From NCBI GenBank assembly GCA_030828305.1, contig JAURCU010000012.1, positions 1 to 39,408 of the forward strand: a stretch of DNA of 39,408 nt, written 5' to 3'. Below are positions 15,026-22,968 of the stretch, in pieces. This stretch comes from Luteolibacter sp. GTDB taxonomy: Bacteria; Verrucomicrobiota; Verrucomicrobiia; Verrucomicrobiales; Akkermansiaceae. Made by a program: the position numbers and the translations under genes. Each line of letters starts with the position of its first letter. The first letter of the stretch is position 1. A model generated the notes under the pieces. That model had not been told where the DNA came from, did not search any database, and worked only from the letters and a program-made list of their open reading frames with translations.

Positions 15026-16511
15026 TTTCCAGACCGAGATGCCACCTTTTGAAATCCCATCGCTGCTCTATTACCTGACATGGGCGTTGGCAGGTTTCAT
15101 GGCGCTTTGCGTCCTGGTTCTCATCTTTGCCATACGCAACCAGCGCCGGCGCAACCGTCGGATACGCAACCGCTTCCGTGATTTTGAGGTCGAGGAGCAG
15201 CGCATGTTCAGCTTTCTGCACGATCTGAGTGTGGCCATCGAGGTGGAGCCCTCTCACTCAGCCCTTGCACGCATTATTGTTGATGGCATTTCCGAGGTGG
15301 TCAACGCACATGGAGGAGCGATCTACTTCCTCAATGAAGAGGGCGACTCGCTGGTGCCCGCCTACATTTCCCCCAAATGCCCGCCTTTGGTCGGCATTCC
15401 CTACGAGGTCCGCAAGAAGGCAACGCGGGACTCTCGGGCCCTCGAGAGCCACATTCGTCTATCTCGGGTGGCAGTGGATGAGGGAATTCTCGGCTACAGC
15501 CTGTCGGTGGGAACTCCGATTCATGTCAAGGACATCAAGAGTCACCCATCGATGAGCGATGGACTCGTCGAGTATGCCTATGATGTTTCGGTGCTGGCAG
15601 CTCCTCTGCGGCATGCGGGCAAGGATCTTGGAGTGCTTGCGGTGGCACGCATGCATGAGGTAGGAGAATTTAAGGCTAATGACTTCGACGTGTTCAGTTC
15701 GGCTGCCGAGCAATCTTCGTTTGCAATCGGCAATGCCCAAGTGCACCGGGATGCGCAAGAGAAGCGCCAGATGGATACCGAATTGCGTAACGCCCGCGAG
15801 GTGCAGCGCGTGCTGCTGCCTCAGGAGGAGCCGGTGATTACCGGTTACCGGATCTGTGGTGTCAATGTGCCTGCCCGGGTAATCAGTGGCGACTATTACG
15901 ATTACATAGACCTGGGTGATAATCGCCACGGCATCGTGATTGCGGATGTTTCTGGCAAGGGGGTTCCGGCGGGCCTGTTGATGGCCATGTGTCGCAGTTC
16001 ATTGCGTTCAGTTGCGCAAGGCCTGTCTTCTCCTGCCGAGATTCTGTCGGCGGTCAATCGTCAGCTCTTTCCTGATATTCGTGAAGACATGTTCATCAGC
16101 ATGGCCTTCTACCTCATCGATGAACAAAGCGGACGGGTGGTCATGGCCCGCGCCGGACATGATCCCGCACTGTGGTATCGCAATGAAGCAAAGCAAGTGG
16201 AGCAGCTGCGCACTCCCGGCATGGCCCTTGGGGTTGACGAGGGTGATGTCTTCGAGCGGGTGATCAAGGATCACGAAATCCAACTGGAATCGGGTGATTG
16301 CCTGCTCTTGCACACGGATGGCGTGCGCGAGGCGCTCAATGAGAAAGAGGAGGAGTTTGGAATGGAGCGTATGTCCAAGAGCTTCAGGGAATCCGCGATG
16401 CTGGGTGCACAGGCCGTGCTCGACCGGATCCAGGAGGAGCTTGGTCAGTTCACGGGTGAAGACCGCCAGATGGACGACATCACCCTCGTGGCGATCGAGA
16501 AGAAGTCCTGA
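15003..16511 (+). CDS. Membrane GAF-PP2C (SpoIIE/RsbU-type) phosphatase
   Basis: A 502-aa serine phosphatase. A single transmembrane helix lies at about residues 21-45 and a basic stop-transfer NQRRRNRRIRNR follows. A GAF sensor domain spans about 65-250, with SPSM-type SHPSMSDGL and a closing EQSSFAIGNAQVH. A short linker holds NAREVQRVLLPQEEP. The SpoIIE-type PP2C domain spans about 285-500, with metal-binding Asp in SGDYYDYIDLG, IVIADVSGKGVPAGLLMA, ARAGHDPALWY, LLLHTDGVREA and DRQMDDITLVAI. All metal-ligand aspartates are present. It overlaps the STAS gene by 23 bases. An alternative start is the ATG at 15039. Confidence 0.92.
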   Translation: MSRLLSPDFQTEMPPFEIPSLLYYLTWALAGFMALCVLVLIFAIRNQRRRNRRIRNRFRDFEVEEQRMFSFLHDLSVAIEVEPSHSALARIIVDGISEVVNAHGGAIYFLNEEGDSLVPAYISPKCPPLVGIPYEVRKKATRDSRALESHIRLSRVAVDEGILGYSLSVGTPIHVKDIKSHPSMSDGLVEYAYDVSVLAAPLRHAGKDLGVLAVARMHEVGEFKANDFDVFSSAAEQSSFAIGNAQVHRDAQEKRQMDTELRNAREVQRVLLPQEEPVITGYRICGVNVPARVISGDYYDYIDLGDNRHGIVIADVSGKGVPAGLLMAMCRSSLRSVAQGLSSPAEILSAVNRQLFPDIREDMFISMAFYLIDEQSGRVVMARAGHDPALWYRNEAKQVEQLRTPGMALGVDEGDVFERVIKDHEIQLESGDCLLLHTDGVREALNEKEEEFGMERMSKSFRESAMLGAQAVLDRIQEELGQFTGEDRQMDDITLVAIEKKS

Positions 16512-16662
16512 ACACCCTGTTAGGATCAGTCAAGGGCGGTAAGTCCAAAATTGATCAGTGCTGATTAAAAATATCGCACGCTCCTACCTGTGCCCATATG
16601 GGTACGGTGCCTCACGAATTTGTAGGTTGCCCGTGGTCGCAAGATGCCATCAACTCTTGGCC

Positions 16663-17961
16663 ATGCGTTTTGAATCCATCCCTTCTGGTCTTTTCGAGAG
16701 CAATCGCAAACGTCTGGCCAGCTTGCTCAAGCCAGGTAGCATGGTGATTCTCCACGCCAACGACGTCTATTCCACCAACAACGATGGGACTCTGCCCTTC
16801 AAGCAGAACGCGAATCTTCTGCATCTGAGCGGTATCAATCAGGAGGAAACCATCCTCCTGCTGTTTCCGGACGCTCCCGATCCCCGCGACCGTGAGATCC
16901 TCTTCGTCAAGGAGACCAATGAATTCATGGCGATCTGGGAGGGAGCCAAGTTCACGAAGGAAAAAGCCCGTGAGCTCTCCGGTATCGAGCGAGTCGAGTG
17001 GCTCAGTGCCTTCGAGGGCAACTGGCACCGACTTGCTGCCCTTGCTGAGAACTTCTGCCTGGAAACCAACGAAGGCAACCGGGTGAACAATCTCAACTTC
17101 ATGGAGACTCGCAACAGTCGCTTCATCGAGGAATGCAAGAGGCGCTACCCACTCCACAACTACGAACGCCTCACCAAACTGATGGAGGCGATCCGGGTCA
17201 TCAAGGATCCAGAGGAAATCAAGATCATCCAAAAGGCCTGCGACATTACCGAAGCCGGCTTCCGACGCATTCTGCCTTTTATCAAGCCCGGCGTGGGTGA
17301 ATGGGAGATTGAGGCCGAGTTGCTGCACGAATTCGTGCGCCGAGGTTCGCGTGGCTTTGCCTACCCGCCCATCATTGGTTCGGGCTCCAGCAACTGCGTG
17401 CTGCATTATGTGGAGAACAACAAGCGTTGTCAGGATGGTGAATTGGTTCTTCTGGACACGGCTGCCGAATACCTTGGCTGGGCTTCCGACCTGACCCGCA
17501 CCGTGCCGGTCAATGGCCGCTATACCGATCGTCAGCGCGACGTTTACAACGCCGTGCTGCGCGTCTACCGCGCGGCCAATGAAATCCTGCGCCCGGGAAC
17601 CTGCATCATGGACTTCCAGAAGCAAGTCATCGAGATCATGGAGGGCGAACTGGTCGGGCTGGGCTTGTTCAGTGCCAAGGAAGCCAAGGCCCAGGGCAAG
17701 GACAAGGCTCTGGTGAAGAAATACTTCATGCACGGCACCTCTCACCACATGGGAATTGATGTGCACGATGTGTTTGGCGGCCCTGCTGAAATTCTCAAGG
17801 AGGGCATGGTCTTCACCATCGAGCCCGGCATCTATATCCAGGAGGAAGGCTTCGGTGTTCGCCTAGAAGACGATGTGGTTCTGGGTAAGGATGGCAATTT
17901 CAACCTGATGGAAAACATTCCAATCGAGATTGAGGAAATCGAGGAGTTGATGAATTCCTAG
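16663..17961 (+). CDS. pepP: Xaa-Pro aminopeptidase (aminopeptidase P, M24B)
   Basis: A 432-aa metallopeptidase removing N-terminal residues before proline. The N-terminal creatinase-like domain (about 1-165) includes FKQNANLLHLSGINQEETILLL. The C-terminal pita-bread domain carries the dinuclear metal ligands Asp265 and Asp276 (LLDTAAEYLGWASDLTRTV), His361 (GTSHHMGIDVHDV), Glu387 (FTIEPGIY) and Glu402 (GVRLEDD). The frame is open to 16558, but the ATG at 16663 gives the normal family start MRFESIPSGLF. Monocistronic and convergent with hemW; no clear terminator is visible in the 34-base gap. Confidence 0.93.
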   Translation: MRFESIPSGLFESNRKRLASLLKPGSMVILHANDVYSTNNDGTLPFKQNANLLHLSGINQEETILLLFPDAPDPRDREILFVKETNEFMAIWEGAKFTKEKARELSGIERVEWLSAFEGNWHRLAALAENFCLETNEGNRVNNLNFMETRNSRFIEECKRRYPLHNYERLTKLMEAIRVIKDPEEIKIIQKACDITEAGFRRILPFIKPGVGEWEIEAELLHEFVRRGSRGFAYPPIIGSGSSNCVLHYVENNKRCQDGELVLLDTAAEYLGWASDLTRTVPVNGRYTDRQRDVYNAVLRVYRAANEILRPGTCIMDFQKQVIEIMEGELVGLGLFSAKEAKAQGKDKALVKKYFMHGTSHHMGIDVHDVFGGPAEILKEGMVFTIEPGIYIQEEGFGVRLEDDVVLGKDGNFNLMENIPIEIEEIEELMNS

Positions 17962-17995
17962 CAAGCATCCGTTCTCGCAGAGATCTGAACACGAC

Positions 17996-19081
17996 CTAAA
18001 TCAGTTCCGCCACGATGGGGTCGACGAGTGCTCGCCCGACCCCGGAGAGAATCAGACGGCCTTTTGCAATGGTCGCCATTCCTTGCTCCAGGAGTGGCTC
18101 GGTGAGCTTGCGCCCGGCTTCATCCAGCAAATCCAGTGAGATTCCATCGCGTGTTCGTAAGCCCAGAGCAATGCGTTCAATGCGCCACTGTTCATCGTCG
18201 AGATGTTCTGATTCATCGATGGCGGTGCCGATAATCTTGATGCGCTGGGCATAAGCCGCGGTATCGGCAACATTCATGCTGCGGATTCGGGACAGCGTGC
18301 TCACCGCCGAAGGCCCAAGGCCGAGATAATCTTCACCCTGCCAGTAGCCACGGTTGTGGGTTGAATCGTGACCCACTTGCGCGTAATTGGAGGTTTCGTA
18401 GTGATCGAAGCCGGCTGCGCAGAGCACTTTGTCGGCCAAATGGAATTGTCCCGCATCGCGGTCTTCGTTCATGTCCATCTCACCACGCTGGAGACTCTCG
18501 AAGAAAGTGGTGTCCTCCTCGTAGGTCAGGTTGTAGGCCGAGATGTGATGAGGCTTGAGGGCAATGCTGCGCTCGAGGCTGCCCTGCCAGTCGGTCTTGC
18601 TCTGGCCGGGAATGGAAAACATCAGGTCGATGTTGATTTCAGAAATCCCGGCCTCGCGCAGGACATGCACAGACTCGTCGGCCTGTTCGGGGTCGTGCTC
18701 CCGACCCAGGGTTTCCAACACGTGAGGATTGAAGGACTGGATACCCAGAGAGACACGAGTCACACCGAGTTGCTTGAAGAGCTCCGCCTTCTTTAGATCA
18801 AAGGTGGCGGGGTTGGCTTCCAGGGTGACTTCCTCGAGTTGCTCGAAGTTGATGATGTCGTGAAGTTGGCGGAAGAGACGCTCCAGATGGCCAGGCGAAA
18901 GCATGCTCGGCGTGCCCCCACCGAGATAGAGCGTGCGTGGCTGACGGGTGATGCGTCGTCTGGCTTCCTCTCCCAGTGCGTCGATGAATTCACCGATAGG
19001 AGTGCGCCCGGGCGTGTGCTTGTAAAACGAGCAATAGGGGCAGACCCGGTGACAGAAGGGAATGTGGAGGTAGAGCAGCAA
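17996..19081 (-). CDS. hemW: HemW-like radical SAM heme chaperone
   Basis: A 361-aa radical SAM protein. The 4Fe-4S cysteines are Cys10, Cys14 and Cys17 in FCHRVCPYCSF at the very N-terminus, followed by LYLGGGTPSML and the glycine-rich SAM-binding strands. GVTRVSLGIQSFNPHVLETLGR and the HNRGYWQGEDYLGLGPSA segment are the HemW signatures that part it from true coproporphyrinogen dehydrogenase HemN. HemW inserts heme into respiratory enzymes. It starts only 19 bases after arsC and is on the same strand as the whole ars cluster, so it may be co-transcribed with it. Confidence 0.93.
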   Translation of the reverse strand: MLLYLHIPFCHRVCPYCSFYKHTPGRTPIGEFIDALGEEARRRITRQPRTLYLGGGTPSMLSPGHLERLFRQLHDIINFEQLEEVTLEANPATFDLKKAELFKQLGVTRVSLGIQSFNPHVLETLGREHDPEQADESVHVLREAGISEINIDLMFSIPGQSKTDWQGSLERSIALKPHHISAYNLTYEEDTTFFESLQRGEMDMNEDRDAGQFHLADKVLCAAGFDHYETSNYAQVGHDSTHNRGYWQGEDYLGLGPSAVSTLSRIRSMNVADTAAYAQRIKIIGTAIDESEHLDDEQWRIERIALGLRTRDGISLDLLDEAGRKLTEPLLEQGMATIAKGRLILSGVGRALVDPIVAELI

Positions 19082-19100
19082 GCTGCTGCCAAACTAGCGA

Positions 19101-19535
19101 TCAAGCCTTGAGTGCGTCCAGCCTGCCGTCGGCATAAGCGCCAAAGACCGCTTGGATCTCGTCGCGAACACGACGAAAGACCTTGAATTGCTCCTCCTCG
19201 CCGCCCTCAGCGTGGGCCGGATCGTCAAAGGGCCAGTGGTGGCGGTTGATTTGGCCGGGAAAGCTCGGGCAGGCCTGATCGGCATTGCCGCAGACAGTGA
19301 TGACGGTTTCGATGTCATCCTCCAAGAATTCATCGAGGTGCTTGGAGGTGTGCGCACTGATGTCGATGTCGATTTCCGCGAGCGCCCTGATCGCGAGCGG
19401 GTGGACGTAGCCGGCCGGCTTGGATCCGGCGCTGACCACACGAAAGCCTTCACCGATGGCCTTGCGCAGGATGCCTTCGGCCATGTGTGAGCGGCAGCTG
19501 TTGCCGGTGCAGAGAACCAGGATGGTGGGTTTCAT
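19101..19535 (-). CDS. arsC: Arsenate reductase, thioredoxin-coupled (LMW-PTP fold)
   Basis: A 144-aa enzyme reducing arsenate to arsenite. The phosphatase loop CTGNSCRS gives Cys9, Arg15 and Ser16. The redox relay cysteines Cys82 and Cys89 ([10 protein letters not shown]) are at the spacing of the Staphylococcus-type thioredoxin-linked enzyme, and [11 protein letters not shown] supplies the general-acid Asp. It is therefore not the glutaredoxin-type ArsC. It lies 22 bases after acr3 and passes arsenite to that exporter. Confidence 0.95.
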   Translation of the reverse strand: MKPTILVLCTGNSCRSHMAEGILRKAIGEGFRVVSAGSKPAGYVHPLAIRALAEIDIDISAHTSKHLDEFLEDDIETVITVCGNADQACPSFPGQINRHHWPFDDPAHAEGGEEEQFKVFRRVRDEIQAVFGAYADGRLDALKA

Positions 19536-19557
19536 GTCATCGGGGGTGAGGGGTATG

Positions 19558-20610
19558 TTAGCTGGGGGCGAAGAGTTTGCGTTTCAGCCAGAAAGAGACG
19601 TGAACCAGCCCGATGAGTGCGGGGACTTCAATCAGAGGGCCGACAACGGCGGCAAAGGCAACGCCGCTCTCGAGACCGAAGACCGCAATGGCGACGGCAA
19701 TCGCCAGCTCGAAGTTGTTGCCGGCCGAGGTGAAAGCGATGCTTGCGCTTCGCGGGTAATCCGAGCCGAGTTTGGCCGCCATCACAAAGCTGATCAGGAA
19801 CATGACGGCAAAGTAGATCAACAGAGGAACCGCAATGCGCAGCACATCCAGCGGCAGTTGGACGATAGCCTCACCTTTGTAGGTGAACATCACCACGATG
19901 GTGAAGAGCAATGCAATCAGGGTCAGGGGGGAAACCTTGGGGATGAACACCGTTTCATACCACGCTTGCCCCTTGGCACGCACCAGCAGCACACGGCTCA
20001 AGATGCCGGCCGCGAAGGGAATTCCCAGATAGATCAGGACGCTGTGCAAGATATCGTTCATCGAGACATCAACGATCACGCCCTCGAGACCGACCAAGGG
20101 AGGCAGGACTGTGATGAATAGCCAAGCATAAGCGCTGTAGAACAGGATTTGGGCCACGCTATTGAGGGCGACCAGGCCAGCTGCATATTCGCTGCTGCCC
20201 TTGGCCAGTTGGTTCCAGACCAACACCATGGCAATGCAGCGTGCCAGACCCACCAGGATCAGGCCCACCATGTAGTCGGGTTTGTCGTGAAGGAAGACAA
20301 CGGCCAGTGCCCACATTAGCACCGGTCCAATGACCCAGTTCTGGACGAGCGAGAGCGATAGAATACGGGTATTTGCGAATACTTTGGGCATCTCGCCATA
20401 GCGCACTTTGGCCAGTGGTGGATACATCATGACAATCAAGCCAATGGCAAGCGGCAGATTGGTGGTGCCGATGGTCATCGGCGCAAAGAAGGCAGCCGGG
20501 TCGGCAATCATCCAGTTGCCGATTGCCACGCCAATGAGCATGGCAGCAAAGATCCAGACCGTAAGGTAGCGGTCGGCAAAGGACATGTTCTTGGCGACTT
20601 GATCGCTCAT
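19558..20610 (-). CDS. acr3: Arsenite efflux permease, Acr3 family
   Basis: A 350-aa inner-membrane exporter with about ten transmembrane helices. The Acr3 signature [16 protein letters not shown] contains the essential Cys125, and [20 protein letters not shown] near the C-terminus holds the conserved Glu of the second half. [19 protein letters not shown] is also typical. Many genomes label this product ArsB, but it belongs to the Acr3 (BART) family, not the ArsB permeases. It lies between the DUF6428 gene and arsC with gaps of 41 and 22 bases. Confidence 0.96.
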   Translation of the reverse strand: MSDQVAKNMSFADRYLTVWIFAAMLIGVAIGNWMIADPAAFFAPMTIGTTNLPLAIGLIVMMYPPLAKVRYGEMPKVFANTRILSLSLVQNWVIGPVLMWALAVVFLHDKPDYMVGLILVGLARCIAMVLVWNQLAKGSSEYAAGLVALNSVAQILFYSAYAWLFITVLPPLVGLEGVIVDVSMNDILHSVLIYLGIPFAAGILSRVLLVRAKGQAWYETVFIPKVSPLTLIALLFTIVVMFTYKGEAIVQLPLDVLRIAVPLLIYFAVMFLISFVMAAKLGSDYPRSASIAFTSAGNNFELAIAVAIAVFGLESGVAFAAVVGPLIEVPALIGLVHVSFWLKRKLFAPS

Positions 20611-20651
20611 GGTGAATCAGGCTTGTGTTTCTGGAAGTTGAGCAAGTGAGC

Positions 20652-21161
20652 TTAGCAGCAACCGCTTGGCCCGCAGCAGTTCGAGGATTTAACGTCGATG
20701 GCGGGTAGGCCCAGGTCTGGCATCTCCAGGCCGCAGAGTTCAGGCGCCAGGCATTCGGTGTGCTTGTGGGCGAGTTGCAGGGTCACCACATCGTCGCTCA
20801 CTTCGTGACCTTCGATGGTGTATTGCGAGATGACCTTGTCCTCGTATTCGATTTCCACCGGAACGGTTTCATCGGTCAGCAGTTCAGAGCCCTTCTTGAG
20901 AATGCCTGCCATCTTTTGGGTCTCGATGCGGTGCGCGTAGTCCTTGCCGACCCAGACCTGCAGTTGGCAGGTGGTTTTCTCGCGGCGCGTGCCACCACAA
21001 TCGAGGAAGGTCTTGTCCACGCGGCCCACTTCCGTGATGTGGAAGGAGACGGGTACATCCGAGGAGTCCGGAAGCCGTAGGCGGAAGTGGTGCTCCTGAT
21101 GGTTGGTGAGCAGTTGCTTGAGTTCGGCGAGGGTCATGGTTTTTTGTTCTTCGTGCTTCAT
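20652..21161 (-). CDS. DUF6428-family ars-operon protein with Cys-rich tail
   Basis: A 169-aa soluble protein I recognise as the DUF6428 type found beside arsR and acr3. No activity is established. The body (about 9-140) is beta-rich, for example HHFRLRLPDSSDVPVSFHITEVGR and VPVEIEYEDKVISQYTI, and has an internal Cys in KTFLDCGGTRREKTTCQLQVWVG. The end is unusual: NCCGPSGCC gives Cys162, 163, 168 and 169 as the last nine residues, after two further cysteines in ECLAPELCGLE. Such vicinal cysteines suit binding of trivalent arsenic, so a carrier or chaperone role is possible; this is inference. It lies 20 bases after arsR and 41 before acr3. Confidence 0.85.
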   Translation of the reverse strand: MKHEEQKTMTLAELKQLLTNHQEHHFRLRLPDSSDVPVSFHITEVGRVDKTFLDCGGTRREKTTCQLQVWVGKDYAHRIETQKMAGILKKGSELLTDETVPVEIEYEDKVISQYTIEGHEVSDDVVTLQLAHKHTECLAPELCGLEMPDLGLPAIDVKSSNCCGPSGCC

Positions 21162-21181
21162 TGGCGGCCGGCGCCGCGTTC

Positions 21182-21574
21182 CTAGCTCTTAGTTGGAGCT
21201 CTGCGTGCTGCCTTCAGTTTGATGGGGCCGGGGCAGCAGCTCTTGGCGCGGTCGGCGAGGCGTTGTTCGCAGCCTTGCTGATCGGAGATGTGGATGGCTT
21301 CGGTGGGAAAGGACTTGAGTAGGCTGCGCATGAGCGGCACGTGTTGGCGATGGATGCGGTAGTAGGTCCACTTGCCGCAACGCTCGCTTTCGAGCAGGCC
21401 CGCCTTGCGGATAATCTGCAAGTGGCTGGAGCAGGAGGAGTGGGGGAGGCCGAGGATGTCGGCCAGTTCGCAGACGCAGAGGGCCCGCTCCATCACCAGT
21501 CGCACCATGCGCCAACGGGTGGCATCTCCAAGGGCTCGGAAATACTGTGGAGCGGTGGTCTCCGTCGAAATCAT
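21182..21574 (-). CDS. arsR: ArsR-family arsenic-responsive repressor
   Basis: A 130-aa winged-helix repressor. The metal box ALCVCELADIL places Cys33 and Cys35 at the start of the recognition region, the same CVC layout as the As(III)-binding ELCVCDL motif. The helix-turn-helix is LPHSSCSSHLQIIRKAGLL, with extra Cys48, and Cys66 lies in ESERCGKWTYYRI. A C-terminal KSCCPG adds two more cysteines. The frame is open to 21961, but the ATG at 21574 gives the normal family length. A promoter-like pair and a palindrome place the transcription start at or beside this ATG. An in-frame ATG at 21598 would lie upstream of the -10 and is less likely. Confidence 0.93.
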   Translation of the reverse strand: MISTETTAPQYFRALGDATRWRMVRLVMERALCVCELADILGLPHSSCSSHLQIIRKAGLLESERCGKWTYYRIHRQHVPLMRSLLKSFPTEAIHISDQQGCEQRLADRAKSCCPGPIKLKAARRAPTKS

Positions 21575-21594
21575 AACGAGATATTTCGTTATGA
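21571..21594 (-). promoter_or_regulatory. ArsR operator (palindrome over arsR start codon)
   Basis: A perfect 9-bp inverted repeat, TCATAACGA at 21571-21579 and TCGTTATGA at 21586-21594, with a 6-bp spacer GATATT. It covers the arsR start codon and the proposed -10 element, which is where an autoregulating ArsR repressor would bind. The 24-bp size and AT-rich centre fit known ArsR/SmtB operators. Confidence 0.75.
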
Positions 21595-21609
21595 ACATGG
21601 GGCTGTAAA
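21581..21609 (-). promoter_or_regulatory. Proposed ars operon promoter (-35 TTTACA, -10 AAATAT)
   Basis: On the minus strand TTTACA (21609-21604) is separated by exactly 17 bases from AAATAT (21586-21581). A start about seven bases downstream falls on the A of the arsR ATG at 21574, so the mRNA may be leaderless. The -10 lies inside the operator palindrome. Matches to consensus are partial. Confidence 0.45.
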
Positions 21610-21708
21610 GGACGAATCTGTCCGGATCTTCAGGGCAGAATCGTTGCATTTCTGCCTTTTTTATCCACCTCAATGCCTGTAGTCTCCGCCTCTTTCCCCG
21701 AGAATTTA

Positions 21709-22968
21709 ATGAACACCACCGAGCTTTACCAAGAATACGTGCTGCCGACCTATGGGCGTTTTTCCCTGGTGCCGGTGCGCGGTGAGGGCACGTACTTGTG
21801 GGACGAGGACGGCAAACGCTATCTCGATTTTTGCAGTGGCATCGCCGTCTGCTCTCTGGGCCATTGCCATCCGGTGCTGGTGGAAGCCATCCGGAAACAG
21901 GCCTCCACGCTGATCCATGTGTCCAACCTCTACCAGCCTCCCTCTCAGGCGGAACTGGCACAGGAGATCGTGGAGCATCATGTCGGCATTGCCGGCAAGG
22001 TCTTCTTTGCCAACTCGGGCGCGGAGGCCAACGATGGCCTGATCAAATCAGCGCGGCGCTACGGCCAGAGGAGGCCCGCCGCCAATGGCGAGGCTCGCTA
22101 CGAGGTCATCACTTTTAACATGTCTTTCCATGGTCGGACCCTCGGCTCGATGGCTGCCACCGGTCAGGACAAGATCAAGCAGGGCTTCGATCCCATGCTT
22201 CCGGGTTTTCGCCACCTGCCTTTTGACGATGTGGCGGCCCTCGAGAGCGCGGTTGCACCCGAAACCGTGGCCATTTTGCTAGAACCCATTCAGGGCGAGG
22301 GTGGCATCAATGTCGCCAGCTCCGAATTCCTGCGCGCCATTTCGGCACTCTGCAAGAAGCACGACTTGTTGCTCTTCTTCGATGAAGTGCAAGCCGGTTT
22401 TGGTCGCTGTGGCCAGGCCATGGCTTGGCGCGCGATTGCTCCCGAGATTGAGCCAGATGGCATTTCCTGGGCCAAGGGCATGGGTGGGGGAGTTCCGATT
22501 GGTGCATTCTGGCTCAGGGACAAGCTCGTTGATGATGTCACGCTGCCCTCGCTGATGGGCCCGGGTTCGCACGGCTCTACTTACGGAGGCAACCCTCTGG
22601 TCAGCGCGGCCTCGCTTGCCGTGCTCAAGCAGATCCGCGAACAGGACCTGGGTGCCCATGCCCTGGCCATGGAAGCGCACATCCGCCAAACGATCAGTTC
22701 CTGGAATTTGCCTGCCATCACCGAGGTGAGAGGCCTTGGTTTGCTCCTGGGCATCGCATTGGACGCCACCAAGTTTGACGTCCCGGAGGGCAAGACCGCG
22801 GCCTCGGTGGTCGTCACCGAACTGATGCAGCGGGGGCTCTTGTGCCCACCGGCGGGTCCTGCGACCTTCCGGCTTCTGCCCCCACTGACCGTAACCGAAG
22901 CCGAGGTCGATGAGGCTCTGGCCATGGTTCACGAAACCCTGCAAACCCTTACCCAATCGCAATCATGA
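21709..22968 (+). CDS. argD: Acetylornithine aminotransferase (class III PLP)
   Basis: A 419-aa class III aminotransferase converting N-acetylglutamate semialdehyde to N-acetylornithine. ANSGAEANDG (101-110) binds the PLP phosphate, FFDEVQAGFGRCG has the PLP-pyridine Asp225, and ISWAKGMGGG carries the Schiff-base Lys256. LEPIQGEGGI is also conserved. The specific ArgD call is supported by the four-base overlap with argF downstream and by argB in the same window. I take the ATG at 21709 (MNTTELYQEY) over the one at 21673. It is divergent from arsR, about 135 bases between starts, but nothing suggests arsenic control. Confidence 0.94.
   Translation: MNTTELYQEYVLPTYGRFSLVPVRGEGTYLWDEDGKRYLDFCSGIAVCSLGHCHPVLVEAIRKQASTLIHVSNLYQPPSQAELAQEIVEHHVGIAGKVFFANSGAEANDGLIKSARRYGQRRPAANGEARYEVITFNMSFHGRTLGSMAATGQDKIKQGFDPMLPGFRHLPFDDVAALESAVAPETVAILLEPIQGEGGINVASSEFLRAISALCKKHDLLLFFDEVQAGFGRCGQAMAWRAIAPEIEPDGISWAKGMGGGVPIGAFWLRDKLVDDVTLPSLMGPGSHGSTYGGNPLVSAASLAVLKQIREQDLGAHALAMEAHIRQTISSWNLPAITEVRGLGLLLGIALDATKFDVPEGKTAASVVVTELMQRGLLCPPAGPATFRLLPPLTVTEAEVDEALAMVHETLQTLTQSQS

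Noticed and set aside
16551-16577. Promoter for aminopeptidase P (TTGATC ... TATCGC)
   Set aside because: Spacing is 15 bases and the -10 match is poor; the AT-rich patch may still contain the real promoter.
16612-17766. 384-codon frame opposite aminopeptidase P
   Set aside because: Shadow of pepP, which has all metal ligands.
19558-20610. ArsB-type permease
   Set aside because: The Cys-containing [11 protein letters not shown] motif and length mark Acr3, a different transporter family.
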